From contig NZ_JAMGBG010000150.1 in assembly GCF_023516595.1 (NCBI RefSeq), positions 1-39,991 of the forward strand: 39,991 bases of DNA, given 5' to 3'. The translations under genes were made by a program, and so were the position numbers. Below the pieces are notes generated by a model that made no database searches, was not told the origin of the DNA, and worked only from the letters and a program-made list of their open reading frames with translations. The DNA comes from Streptomyces neyagawaensis. GTDB lineage: Bacteria > Actinomycetota > Actinomycetes > Streptomycetales > Streptomycetaceae. Positions 1-7,473 of this stretch are shown one piece after another. How positions within the stretch are numbered: position 1 is the first letter of the stretch; the number at the start of each line of letters is the position of its first letter.

Positions 1-1
1 C

Positions 2-73
2 GTCGCGGAGCCCGGGGGCGTCGCGGAGCCCGGGGGCGTCGCGGAGCCCGGGGGCGTCGCGGAGCCCGGGGGC
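2..73 (+). repeat. Four tandem 18-bp repeats, coding for VAEPGG x4
   Basis: The unit gtcgcggagcccgggggc occurs four times without a mismatch at 2-19, 20-37, 38-55 and 56-73. Because 18 is a multiple of 3 and the frame matches the downstream peptidase, it reads as four VAEPGG hexapeptides. It probably forms a flexible linker between an N-terminal signal outside the window and the catalytic domain. The copy number may vary between strains. Confidence 0.85.
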
Positions 74-1354
74 GAGGCGGGGCGCCCGGTGGCGGCGACC
101 CCCGATCGCCCGCGCTACGACGTGACCCTGCGCGGCGACTCCGACGGCTCCCACTGGAAGGGCCGACAGCGGGTGTCGTTCCGCAACGCCGCCGAACGGC
201 CCCTGCGTGAGGTGTACGTACGGCTGTGGGGCAACGGCGCCGACGGGTGCGGCAAGCCGGGCAGACCGTCACCTGTCGCCGTGACCAAGGTGCGCGGCGG
301 CACTCCGGGCCGGCTCACCGTGAACTGCACGGCACTGCGCATCACCCTGCCGAAGCCGCTGGCACGCGGGAAGCGGGCGAGCATCGCCTTCGACGTGTCC
401 CTCACGGTGCCGGGGCGCAACGCCCGCTTCGGCCGTGAGGGCGCGTTCCGCTTCCTGGGCAACGCCGTGCCCGTACTCGCCGTGCACGACGCGAAGGGGT
501 GGCATCTCGACCCCCATGTGCCGATCGGCGAGAGCTACTACAGCCTGGCCGGTGACTTCCAGGTCCGCCTCGACCACCCGTCGGCCCTCAAGGTCCCCGC
601 GACCGGCCGCACCTGGACCAGGGCCGGGGAACCCGGACGCACCCTCACCCACAGCGTCGCGCACCGGGTGCGGGACTTCGCGTGGGCGTCCGGCCCGTTC
701 CGCACGGCGACCGAGACGTCCGCCGGTGGCGTGCGCGTGAAGTCGTACTGGGCGCCGAACACGCCCGCCGCGGGGGTCCGCCTGACCCGTGAGGAAGGCG
801 TTCGCGCCGTCGACCGGTTCGGCAAGGAGTTCGGCCGCTATCCCTACGGCGAGATCGACCTCGTGATGACCAAGGAGTTCGGTGGCGGAATGGAGTACCC
901 CGGCCTCGTCCTCCTCGGCACCGAGAAGGAGGGCAGCGCCGTCGTTCACGAGGTGGCGCACCAGTGGTGGTACGGCATCGTCGGCAACGACGAGTACAGC
1001 GCGCCCTGGCTCGACGAGAGCTTCGCCCAGTACGCCAACGCGCGCTTCTACGGGTGGGACACCCGCGGGTGCTGGTCCGACATCGACTGGCCGGACGACC
1101 GCACCGCGCTCACCGACTCGATGGCCCGGTGGGCCGAGCACCGGGATCAGTACCATCTTGTCTACTCGGCCGGCTCCTGCGCGCTCGCGGACCTGGAGCG
1201 CACCATCGGCGCCCCGGCCATGGCGCGGCTCCTCAAGGGGTACGCGCGGGACCACTGGTACGGCGTCTCCACGACCGCCGCGTTCAAGAAGGCCGCCCGC
1301 TCGGTCACCGGCAAGGATCTCGGGCCCTTCTGGAAGCAGCACCGCATCCGCTGA
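2..1354 (+). CDS. Secreted M1-family (gluzincin) metallopeptidase, 5' end outside window
   Basis: This is a zinc metallopeptidase of the M1 aminopeptidase type. A GTG at 89 would give 421 residues, but the same frame is open to the left edge and encodes the VAEPGG repeats, so the real start, probably with a signal peptide, lies upstream. The zinc motif HEVAHQWW begins at residue 287 counted from the GTG, and the third ligand is the Glu in WLDESFAQY 18 residues later. GGMEYPG sits where M1 enzymes carry the GAMEN exopeptidase motif. An N-terminal beta-rich region (about residues 8-200) fits the M1 substrate-binding domain. Compared with 850-residue PepN it lacks the long C-terminal helical domain, as do many short secreted actinobacterial members. 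The substrate cannot be told from sequence. Confidence 0.9.
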   Translation, partial: VAEPGGVAEPGGVAEPGGVAEPGGEAGRPVAATPDRPRYDVTLRGDSDGSHWKGRQRVSFRNAAERPLREVYVRLWGNGADGCGKPGRPSPVAVTKVRGGTPGRLTVNCTALRITLPKPLARGKRASIAFDVSLTVPGRNARFGREGAFRFLGNAVPVLAVHDAKGWHLDPHVPIGESYYSLAGDFQVRLDHPSALKVPATGRTWTRAGEPGRTLTHSVAHRVRDFAWASGPFRTATETSAGGVRVKSYWAPNTPAAGVRLTREEGVRAVDRFGKEFGRYPYGEIDLVMTKEFGGGMEYPGLVLLGTEKEGSAVVHEVAHQWWYGIVGNDEYSAPWLDESFAQYANARFYGWDTRGCWSDIDWPDDRTALTDSMARWAEHRDQYHLVYSAGSCALADLERTIGAPAMARLLKGYARDHWYGVSTTAAFKKAARSVTGKDLGPFWKQHRIR

Positions 1355-1383
1355 CACCACCGGTCCGGCACGGCAGCCTGGCG

Positions 1384-1764
1384 TCACGAGGGGTAGCAGT
1401 CGCGCACCGGGTCCGTCTCGCTGTAGATGGCGGTGTCCTTCATCCAGCCGTACGCGCCGTTGTCGGCGACGGTCCTGAGCCAGCGCGTCGGGTGCGGCCC
1501 GCCCACCCACGCCTGACCGTCCACCTTGCAGTAGAACCAGCTCGGGTTGGAGAACATCGTGCCGACGACCTGGTTGGGGTCGGGGTACAGGCGGCTGTTG
1601 CCGATCGATCCGTACACCGTGGCGCCGGAGACGTTGTTGCACCAGTAGCGGTTGCCGTCCTCGTGACGCCAGCAGCCGGACGCGGCGGACGCGGACGGCG
1701 ACACGACGGTCGTGCCGATCGCCGCGGCCAGGCCGGCGGTGGCGACAAGCCAACGAAACCTCAT
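1384..1764 (-). CDS. Small secreted protein, SH3-like
   Basis: This 126-residue protein has a classical signal peptide: MRFRW, a hydrophobic stretch, then a cleavage site after SASA. The ATG at 1764 was chosen because AAGGAA lies 8 nt upstream and the signal peptide follows at once; the longer open frame upstream has no such features. The mature part of about 100 residues has four Cys, enough for two disulfides, and many Trp, Tyr and Gly. Its pattern resembles the small SH3-like extracellular domains common in Streptomyces, but I cannot name a family with certainty. It is convergent with the metallopeptidase, with only 29 nt between stops. Function unknown. Confidence 0.8.
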   Translation of the reverse strand: MRFRWLVATAGLAAAIGTTVVSPSASAASGCWRHEDGNRYWCNNVSGATVYGSIGNSRLYPDPNQVVGTMFSNPSWFYCKVDGQAWVGGPHPTRWLRTVADNGAYGWMKDTAIYSETDPVRDCYPS

Positions 1765-2107
1765 AGGAACGTTCCTTTCCCTGTCAGGGCATGTCTCAGC
1801 GGGGCCGGCCGCCGGGTGGCCCCCGTTCCCCTGCCGGGTGTGCCCTCTCGCTTCGGTCCGGTCCCGCACCGAAGCCTGCCGACCCGCGGGGCCCTTGCGC
1901 GCCCCCTTTCGGCCAGGACCGAAACCCGGAGGTAGGCGCCGCCCGCGACCGGGTGGCACCGCTGCACCGATCGTGCGCATTTTCCTCACCCCTGGTCTCC
2001 TGACAAACGGGGTGCCGCTGTACGACCCTGGGGGGACCGCCGTGCCGACCGGGCTGACCACCGGACGCGCGGGGCGGTCTCAGCAGTTGATCGAGGGGGA
2101 CGACGGG
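1765..2107. other. Intergenic region, no gene seen
   Basis: This stretch separates the secreted-protein gene on the minus strand from a possible small ORF at 2108. It must hold the promoter of the minus-strand gene. Several frames stay open because of high GC, but none has a ribosome site and recognisable protein together. I see no strong inverted repeat. Confidence 0.5.
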
Positions 2108-2203
2108 ATGAAGACACGCCTGCTCTCCGGCGTGAACCATGTGCCGGACCGGAGCGAGGACTGCCGGGCGGACGGAATCGGGAACGACCGCCCGCCCGAG
2201 TGA
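2108..2203 (+). CDS. Possible 31-residue small ORF
   Basis: The ATG at 2108 is preceded by GAGGGGGA with 7 nt spacing, a good Streptomyces ribosome site, and the frame closes after 31 residues (MKTRLLSGVNHV..., ending NDRPPE). The peptide is hydrophilic, with no signal peptide, membrane segment or recognised domain. It could be a leader peptide for the regulator at 2416 or an eroded gene start. The ribosome site is the only support. Confidence 0.25.
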   Translation: MKTRLLSGVNHVPDRSEDCRADGIGNDRPPE

Positions 2204-2415
2204 CGGCCGCCCCGGGCCCACCGCCACCGGACCACCTCACACGGAGCACCCGCTCCCGAGGGTCCGCACAGACGGCCCGTCGCCGCGCCCGCCCCGCGGG
2301 CGTGTCACCGCTGCCCGCGGCCTCCCTTTCGCACGGGGCCGGGCAGCCCACCTCCTCGAGGACACACCTGCCTTCTCGTGTGTCCCGGCGCCGACCATCA
2401 CACCGGGGAAACAAG

Positions 2416-3429
2416 GTGCTGCGCATTCACTTCACCGACAGGGACCTGGCCCGCGTCCATCTGGCGCGGGAGCCCGACCCTGTCTGGGAGACCCTGCTGG
2501 GTCTGCACCAGCTGACCGCGCCGCGGCGCGGACTGCCGGTCTTCGCCCCCTGGCGCCGCGACGCCCGCGCTCGCCTGGCCGACCGTCATCTGGTGGGGCC
2601 GGTGCGGATGCTGTCCGCCCTGGCCCCCGCCTCGGCGGGCTACTGGCCCGACTTCCTGACCCCCGGCGCGTCGGCCGACGGCCTGGACGCCGCGCTGGAG
2701 GCACTGCGGGCCACGCCCAAGCCACAGCTGCGGCAGGAGATGGACCGGCTGGCGCGTACCCACCCGCTGCCGCGCTGGGCTCACCGTCTCGCCGGGGGCG
2801 AGGCGCACCGGATGGAGGAGGTCGCGACGGCGTTCCGTCTGGTACACCGCACGATCATCACGCCGGACTGGACCGGGGCGGCCGGGACCACGGAGGCCGA
2901 CCGGGCGCTGCGGACGCGCGTCCTGCGCGATCGCGGTGTGGAGGGGCTGCTGGACTCCTTCCGTCCGCTGATGGACTGGCGGCCGCCCGTGCTGCACGTG
3001 CGCTACCCGGAGGACCGGGACCTCCACCTCGGTGGGCGCGGTCTGCGGCTCATCCCGTCCCATTTCTGCTGGCGGACCCCCATCGCCCTGGCCGACCCCT
3101 CCCTGCCGCAGGTCCTGGCCTACCCCGTCACCCATCCCCCGGCGTGGGCGCCGCCCGCCACCCGCGAGCGGCGCCCCGAAGCCCTGGCCACACTGCTCGG
3201 CCGGACCCGCGCCCGGGTGCTGGCCGCCCTGGACACCACCGCGACCACCGGGGAGGTCGCCCAGCGCCTCGGCATCTCCGCGCCCTCGGCGAGCGAGCAC
3301 ATCACGGCCCTGCGCGAGGTCAGCCTCGTGCACAGCCGGCGCACCGGCTCCCAGGTCGTCCACACGCTCACCCCGCTGGGCACGGCGCTGCTCCGCGGCG
3401 AACTCCCGCCGCACGCGACGGCATCCTGA
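2416..3429 (+). CDS. ArsR-like winged-helix transcriptional regulator
   Basis: The GTG at 2416 lies 6 nt after GGGGAA and gives 337 residues; the frame upstream is open but low-complexity and lacks a ribosome site. The C-terminal part (about 255-330) is a winged helix: TGEVAQRLGISAPSASEHI is the helix-turn-helix and LVHSRRTGSQVVHTLT the wing. The first 250 residues are the conserved all-alpha/beta region of the large Streptomyces group annotated as DUF5937 or ArsR-family regulators; its ligand is unknown. No metal-binding Cys motif is visible, so metal sensing is unlikely. Its 3' end is one base from the stop of the convergent fucosidase gene. Targets are unknown. Confidence 0.8.
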   Translation: MLRIHFTDRDLARVHLAREPDPVWETLLGLHQLTAPRRGLPVFAPWRRDARARLADRHLVGPVRMLSALAPASAGYWPDFLTPGASADGLDAALEALRATPKPQLRQEMDRLARTHPLPRWAHRLAGGEAHRMEEVATAFRLVHRTIITPDWTGAAGTTEADRALRTRVLRDRGVEGLLDSFRPLMDWRPPVLHVRYPEDRDLHLGGRGLRLIPSHFCWRTPIALADPSLPQVLAYPVTHPPAWAPPATRERRPEALATLLGRTRARVLAALDTTATTGEVAQRLGISAPSASEHITALREVSLVHSRRTGSQVVHTLTPLGTALLRGELPPHATAS

Positions 3430-3430
3430 G

Positions 3431-5497
3431 TCAGGTGGTGACCGGCCGGAACGTCCAGAGCAGGTTGTTGTTCTGGAGCCACGTCCACTGCTTGGTCACG
3501 GACCCTGAGGCGACCTTGCCGCCGCTGTCGAGGACCAGTCCCGTGCCGCGGTTGGCGATCGAGTACCGGCCCTGGCCGCGGGGGGTGATCAGCCACTGCT
3601 GCGTGTCGCTGCCGTCCCAGGCCTTCTGTCGGGCCGGATCGCCGTTGGCGGTGGAGCCCCAGCCGTCGGCGACCATGCCGTTGGCGCGGTTGACGAGCTT
3701 GTAGTAACCGTCGCCGAGTTCGACTGCCTGCCACTGGAGATTGGTGTGGTCTATTGGCTGCCACTGCTTCAGATTCGAGCCGCTGGCGACATTGCCACCA
3801 CTGTCCAGCACCAAGCCGCTGGTGACATTGGTCAGGCGGAAGTACTTGTCGGGCCTGAACGTCACCTTCAGTGATCTGATCACGTCGTTGTTGCCGGTCG
3901 CCACGAGGTCGGGGGCGTTCGAGGTGAACGTCCAGGCCGTGCCGGTGAAGTTGTCGCCGGAGTAGCCCGTCACCTGGTAGCCGTCGGGTACCAGGATGGA
4001 GGAGGCCATGGCGGGCCCCAGGCCTGCGGCGGACAGCTCGGCGGACGTGTGGCTGCCCAGCGGCAGAATGGCGCTGGCGCCTTGGTAGTTGACGTCCTGG
4101 AACACCGTCGCCGACGTGGAAACCCCGACGGGCATGCCCTGGACCTCGACGCACACCACGGAGACGTTGGCGTTCGGCGCGGTGGCCGGCACGGTGACGT
4201 CGATGGTGCCGCCGCTGATGGTGTACGAGAGCGAGACCGAGGGGTCGCCCAGCAGATAGACGCGGCGGATCGCGTTGTCGAGCGCCGGGATCCGCAGCCG
4301 GCCGTTCGTGGGCCAGGTGAAGACATGGGCGAAGAGCTTGCCGCTCTTCTTGGTGGCCTTCCCCCACGCCGGTTCGAAGGTGAACGGGCTGCCGCTGGTC
4401 CCGTGAATGCTGTCGCTGTACGTCGACATCCATGAGGCCAGGCCGTTCAGGACGGACTCCGTTCCGGGGGTGACCAGGCCCTCGCCCGTGGGGCCGATGT
4501 TCAACAGGTAGTTGCCGTCCCGGGAGACCACCGTGACGAGTTCCCGGACGAGGTCCTTCAAGGGTCTGTAGCGGTTCTCCAGGCCCGCGTTGTAACCCCA
4601 GGAGCCGTTCATGGTGGCGCACTTCTCCCACTGCCGGTCCATCGGCTGGGCGGGTACCCCGAACTCCGCGACCGCGTAGTCACCGAGACCGAGGTCCCGC
4701 TTGACCCGCTCGTTGACGATGAGGCCGGGCTTGCGGGCGATCAGCCAGTTGTAGAGGCCGACGCCGTCCGATTTCAGCCACCAGTCCTCCAGGGTGGGGC
4801 TGGAAGGCTCGCCGGACCAGTCGCCGTCGAACCACAGCAGCGCCGGATCGTAGCGGTCCAGCAGTTCCTGCAGCTGCGCCTTCATGTCGGCGATGTAGGC
4901 GGTGCGCGCGGCCTGCGAGGACATCGTGGTGAGACCGCCCTCGTGACGGTCGGTCTGTGAAGGATGGTTCCAGTCGAGGATCGAGTAGTACAGGCAGAAC
5001 TTGATCCCGCGGCTCTCGCACTCCGACTTGAGGTCCCCGAGCAGGTCGGCCTGCACGCCGCTGTAGTCGTGCAGGTTGTACAGCTTGGTGCCGGTCGTGT
5101 CGGTGAAGCTCGCCACGTCGGAGTTCCACATCGCGTAGCCCTCGTGGTGCTTGGCGGTGATCACGAGGTACTTCATGCCGGCGTTCTTGGCCAGTTCGGC
5201 GATGGCGGCGGCGTTGAACTGGGTCGGATTGAACTTCTGGCTGACCTGCGTCTGGTAGTTCGCCTTGCTCCACCGCTTCTGCGAAAACACCCACTCGCCC
5301 TGGCCGAGCTGCGAGTAGGACCCGAAGTGGATGAACATCCCGAACCGGGCCTCGTACCACCAGTCCATCTTCGAGGGGACGGTGTACGCCTCGGCGGTGG
5401 CGGGCCACAGGGCCTGCGGCAGCCCGAAGGCCGCCACTCCCCCGGCGAGCGCGGCGGCCTTCATCAGAGAGCGTCTGCTGAGGGGGGTGGAGGACAT
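3431..5497 (-). CDS. Tat-exported GH29 alpha-L-fucosidase with crystallin-like and ricin-B lectin domains
   Basis: This 688-residue enzyme should release L-fucose from glycans outside the cell. The start at 5497 has GGAG about 10 nt upstream and gives a twin-arginine signal (SRRSLMKAAALAGG) with cleavage near ATAEA. The GH29 barrel spans about 40-400; WWYEARFGMFIHFG, AKHHEGYAMW and LLWFDGDW are family hallmarks, and Asp224 in WFDG is the expected nucleophile. A small beta domain follows, then a beta/gamma-crystallin-like module (about 505-600, with VFQDVNYQG and GYSGDNFTG) and a ricin-B-like lectin (about 600-688, with repeated LVLDSGG and QW motifs). The last two probably bind carbohydrate. 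No sugar transporter or regulator is adjacent. Confidence 0.93.
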   Translation of the reverse strand: MSSTPLSRRSLMKAAALAGGVAAFGLPQALWPATAEAYTVPSKMDWWYEARFGMFIHFGSYSQLGQGEWVFSQKRWSKANYQTQVSQKFNPTQFNAAAIAELAKNAGMKYLVITAKHHEGYAMWNSDVASFTDTTGTKLYNLHDYSGVQADLLGDLKSECESRGIKFCLYYSILDWNHPSQTDRHEGGLTTMSSQAARTAYIADMKAQLQELLDRYDPALLWFDGDWSGEPSSPTLEDWWLKSDGVGLYNWLIARKPGLIVNERVKRDLGLGDYAVAEFGVPAQPMDRQWEKCATMNGSWGYNAGLENRYRPLKDLVRELVTVVSRDGNYLLNIGPTGEGLVTPGTESVLNGLASWMSTYSDSIHGTSGSPFTFEPAWGKATKKSGKLFAHVFTWPTNGRLRIPALDNAIRRVYLLGDPSVSLSYTISGGTIDVTVPATAPNANVSVVCVEVQGMPVGVSTSATVFQDVNYQGASAILPLGSHTSAELSAAGLGPAMASSILVPDGYQVTGYSGDNFTGTAWTFTSNAPDLVATGNNDVIRSLKVTFRPDKYFRLTNVTSGLVLDSGGNVASGSNLKQWQPIDHTNLQWQAVELGDGYYKLVNRANGMVADGWGSTANGDPARQKAWDGSDTQQWLITPRGQGRYSIANRGTGLVLDSGGKVASGSVTKQWTWLQNNNLLWTFRPVTT

Positions 5498-5866
5498 GGC
5501 GCGGCTCCATGTGTCAGAGGGGAGGAATGGCAGAGCGAGGGGGGCGGAGCAGCGGCACGACATGGCGTCCGCACCCCGTACCCCTCCCACGGAGACATCG
5601 GATGGATTTATAGAAGACCGGGCAGGGTCACGTCTATAGCTCGGACGACAATCAAACAAAGTCGCCTAGAAACATGTGGTATTTCATAAGGAGGCATGAG
5701 CCAGGGAGACCACTCCCCTGCCAGCGGGCGGAAGATACATAGGACCTATCGCCTAGAGGTGGGGCGACTGCCGACGGGGACCGACAGGGACCTGCAAGGA
5801 GTGGCAGGGTGGGAGCCGAGCGGCACGGCGGTGTTCGGTACGGCCGGGGGTACTGTGACGGCACCG
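5498..5866. promoter_or_regulatory. Divergent intergenic region between fucosidase and GAF-ANTAR genes
   Basis: This is one of the few AT-richer stretches of the window and must hold both promoters. TATAGA at 5609-5614 and TCTATA at 5633-5638 form a 6-bp inverted repeat 24 bp centre to centre, possibly a repressor site for the fucosidase. A second short palindrome, ATAGGACCTAT, lies at 5739-5749 on the GAF-ANTAR side. CGCCTAG occurs twice, near 5663 and 5751. No -35/-10 pair is convincing enough to call. Confidence 0.4.
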
Positions 5867-6580
5867 ATGGCGAGGCGGGTGGTGGGTATGGAGTGGCGGG
5901 AGTACGCGGAGCAGATGGCTCTGCTCGCGCGGAATCTGCTGGCTCAGGACTCGGTCCAGGCGACGCTGGACGAGATCGCGGCGTCGGCGGTGAAACTGGT
6001 CGACGGCTGTGACGCGGCCGGGATCCTCGCCGTGCGCAAGGGCCGGGCCGTGACCCTGGCCGCCTGCGGGGACATGGTGCAGGAGTGCGACCGCCTCCAG
6101 GGCGAGCTGGGCGAGGGGCCCTGTTTCGACCTCGCCCGCAAGAAGGACGGCGAGCGTCTGTACCGGATACCGGACCTGACCCGGCCCGAGCCCGCCTGGG
6201 AGCGGTTCGCGACTCAGGCCCGCGAGCTGGGCATCGGCAGCATGACCGGTGTGCTGCTCTACACCAGCGACGAGGATTTCGGCGCCCTGAACCTGTACTC
6301 GCGCCGGCCCGGCGCGTTCGGCCAGGACATCGAGACCGCCGGGTGGCTGCTGGCCTCCCACGCCGCGGTCGCCCTGGCCGACGCCCGCACCATCGACCAG
6401 CTCGAACACGCCCTGGAGACGCGGCACGCCATCGGCGAGGCCATGGGGATGCTCATGGAGCGCCACCGGCTCAGCCAGGACGAGGCGTTCGATGTGCTTC
6501 GCCGTATCTCCCAGCACCACAACGTCAAGCTGCGGGACGTCGCCCAGCGGGTGCGCGACGGGCACTCCGACCAGAAGTGA
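5867..6580 (+). CDS. GAF and ANTAR domain RNA-binding antitermination regulator
   Basis: This is a cytosolic sensor-effector: the GAF domain (roughly residues 25-165) binds a small ligand or senses redox state, and the ANTAR domain (about 178-232, ending LRRISQHHNVKLRDVAQRV) binds paired RNA hairpins to prevent termination. The core motif AIGEAMGMLMERHRLSQDEAFDVLR is well conserved. The start is uncertain: GTG 5855 has GGGGG 4 nt upstream, ATG 5867 has none, and ATG 5888 (MEWREYAEQM) has GAGG 12 nt upstream. The GAF domain begins soon after 5888, so the choice does not affect function. It is convergent with the VOC gene. Confidence 0.88.
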   Translation: MARRVVGMEWREYAEQMALLARNLLAQDSVQATLDEIAASAVKLVDGCDAAGILAVRKGRAVTLAACGDMVQECDRLQGELGEGPCFDLARKKDGERLYRIPDLTRPEPAWERFATQARELGIGSMTGVLLYTSDEDFGALNLYSRRPGAFGQDIETAGWLLASHAAVALADARTIDQLEHALETRHAIGEAMGMLMERHRLSQDEAFDVLRRISQHHNVKLRDVAQRVRDGHSDQK

Positions 6581-6611
6581 CCGGCCCGCCCGGGCTCCGG
6601 CGGCCGGTCAC
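6577..6611. terminator. Bidirectional hairpin between convergent genes
   Basis: A perfect 10-bp stem is formed by gtgaccggcc (6577-6586) and ggccggtcac (6602-6611), with a 15-nt loop. It includes the stop codon of the GAF-ANTAR gene and lies just past the stop of the convergent VOC gene. There is no T tract, as is usual in Streptomyces. Confidence 0.65.
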
Positions 6612-6616
6612 CGCGT

Positions 6617-7333
6617 TCAGCGCATGTCCCGGTCGTCCAGCAGCTCCTCCAGACGCGCGAGGTCGTCGCGGGCCGAGTCCCGTTCCCCGGCGGTGAGTCG
6701 GACCGCCGCGGCCTCGGCGAGCGCGGAGGTCGCCCTCTCCTCGTCGCCGAGGCGTCCGGCGGCATCGGCGCGCAGCACCAGCAGGCGCAGCAGTTGCACA
6801 GGGGTGGGCCGTTCGTCCGTACGGCCGAGGGCCTGGTCGAGGACCTTGGCGGCTGCCGCCGGATCCTCCCGCGAGTCCGCGAACAGGGACGCGTAGTGCA
6901 GTGCCCGGGCGAAGGTCTCCTTGGGGGCGGGCCGGTGGTGCTGGTCCTCGCTGATCGGCTGGCCGACGCGGACGCAGTTGCCGCCGGGGTCGGTCATGAG
7001 GAACTGCCGCATGCCGTGCGAGGCGTCCCGCAGCGCCCCGATGCGAGGCAGTCCGCGACTCGGGACCCTTCCGTACGTGGCCTTGAGTCCGGCTCGAAAG
7101 GCGCGGTGCAGCCCGTCGACGTCATCGGTGCGGACGTAGCAGGTGCTGAACGATCGGTTCGGGTCGTAGTGCTTCGTTCCGAAGAACTGCAGCTGGATGC
7201 CGCCGCGTTCGACCACGGCGTAGGGGTTGGGGCTGGTCTGCCGGAACGTCACGTCGAACCCGAGGGCAGTGTAGAAGTCGAGGACGGGCTGCAGGGTGCG
7301 GCACGGGAGTATCGGAATCGTCGTCTCAGTCAC
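6617..7333 (-). CDS. VOC-superfamily (bleomycin-resistance-like) protein with helical extension
   Basis: This 238-residue protein begins with a vicinal-oxygen-chelate domain (about 1-130): TIPILPCRTLQPVLDFYTAL, VVERGGIQLQFFG and MTDPGGNCVRVGQP are typical of the bleomycin-resistance/glyoxalase group. Members bind a drug or act on a small molecule; the ligand here is unknown. Residues 135-238 are an all-helical, Ala-, Leu- and Arg-rich extension with a TPR-like rhythm, absent from ordinary 120-residue VOC proteins. The only plausible start is the GTG at 7333, the last base of the palindrome at 7333-7370. There is no spaced ribosome site (GGGAG is 1 nt away), so the message may be leaderless. 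Confidence 0.8.
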   Translation of the reverse strand: MTETTIPILPCRTLQPVLDFYTALGFDVTFRQTSPNPYAVVERGGIQLQFFGTKHYDPNRSFSTCYVRTDDVDGLHRAFRAGLKATYGRVPSRGLPRIGALRDASHGMRQFLMTDPGGNCVRVGQPISEDQHHRPAPKETFARALHYASLFADSREDPAAAAKVLDQALGRTDERPTPVQLLRLLVLRADAAGRLGDEERATSALAEAAAVRLTAGERDSARDDLARLEELLDDRDMR

Positions 7334-7370
7334 ACTCCCACTCTAGTCAAACTTGACTAGAGTGGGAGTG
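7333..7370. promoter_or_regulatory. Perfect 38-bp palindrome, probable operator
   Basis: CACTCCCACTCTAGTCAA (7333-7350), a 2-nt centre AC, then TTGACTAGAGTGGGAGTG (7353-7370) make two perfect 18-bp arms. The central TAGTCAA-AC-TTGACTA looks like a binding site for a dimeric regulator such as a MarR or PadR protein. The left end touches the GTG of the VOC gene. A 2-nt centre is too tight for a terminator hairpin, which favours an operator. No regulator gene is adjacent. Confidence 0.7.
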
Positions 7371-7473
7371 GTGAAGAGGGAACAAGCTCGTCGACCGACG
7401 CCGCCAGGGGCATCATCCCGGGCGGCGTCAGCGGTCGGTCAGCGGCGGTGGGTCAGCAGCGTTCCGTAGCCGT

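Noticed and set aside
269..1753. Long minus-strand frame across the metallopeptidase
   Set aside because: It is a shadow of the peptidase, with low-complexity Arg/Gly sequence and no ribosome site.
2108..2203. Lasso or lanthipeptide precursor
   Set aside because: No core-like pattern in the 31-residue frame and no modifying enzyme genes nearby.
7371..7470. 32-codon frame right of the palindrome
   Set aside because: No ribosome site and no recognisable sequence; kept only as a hint of a lost divergent gene.
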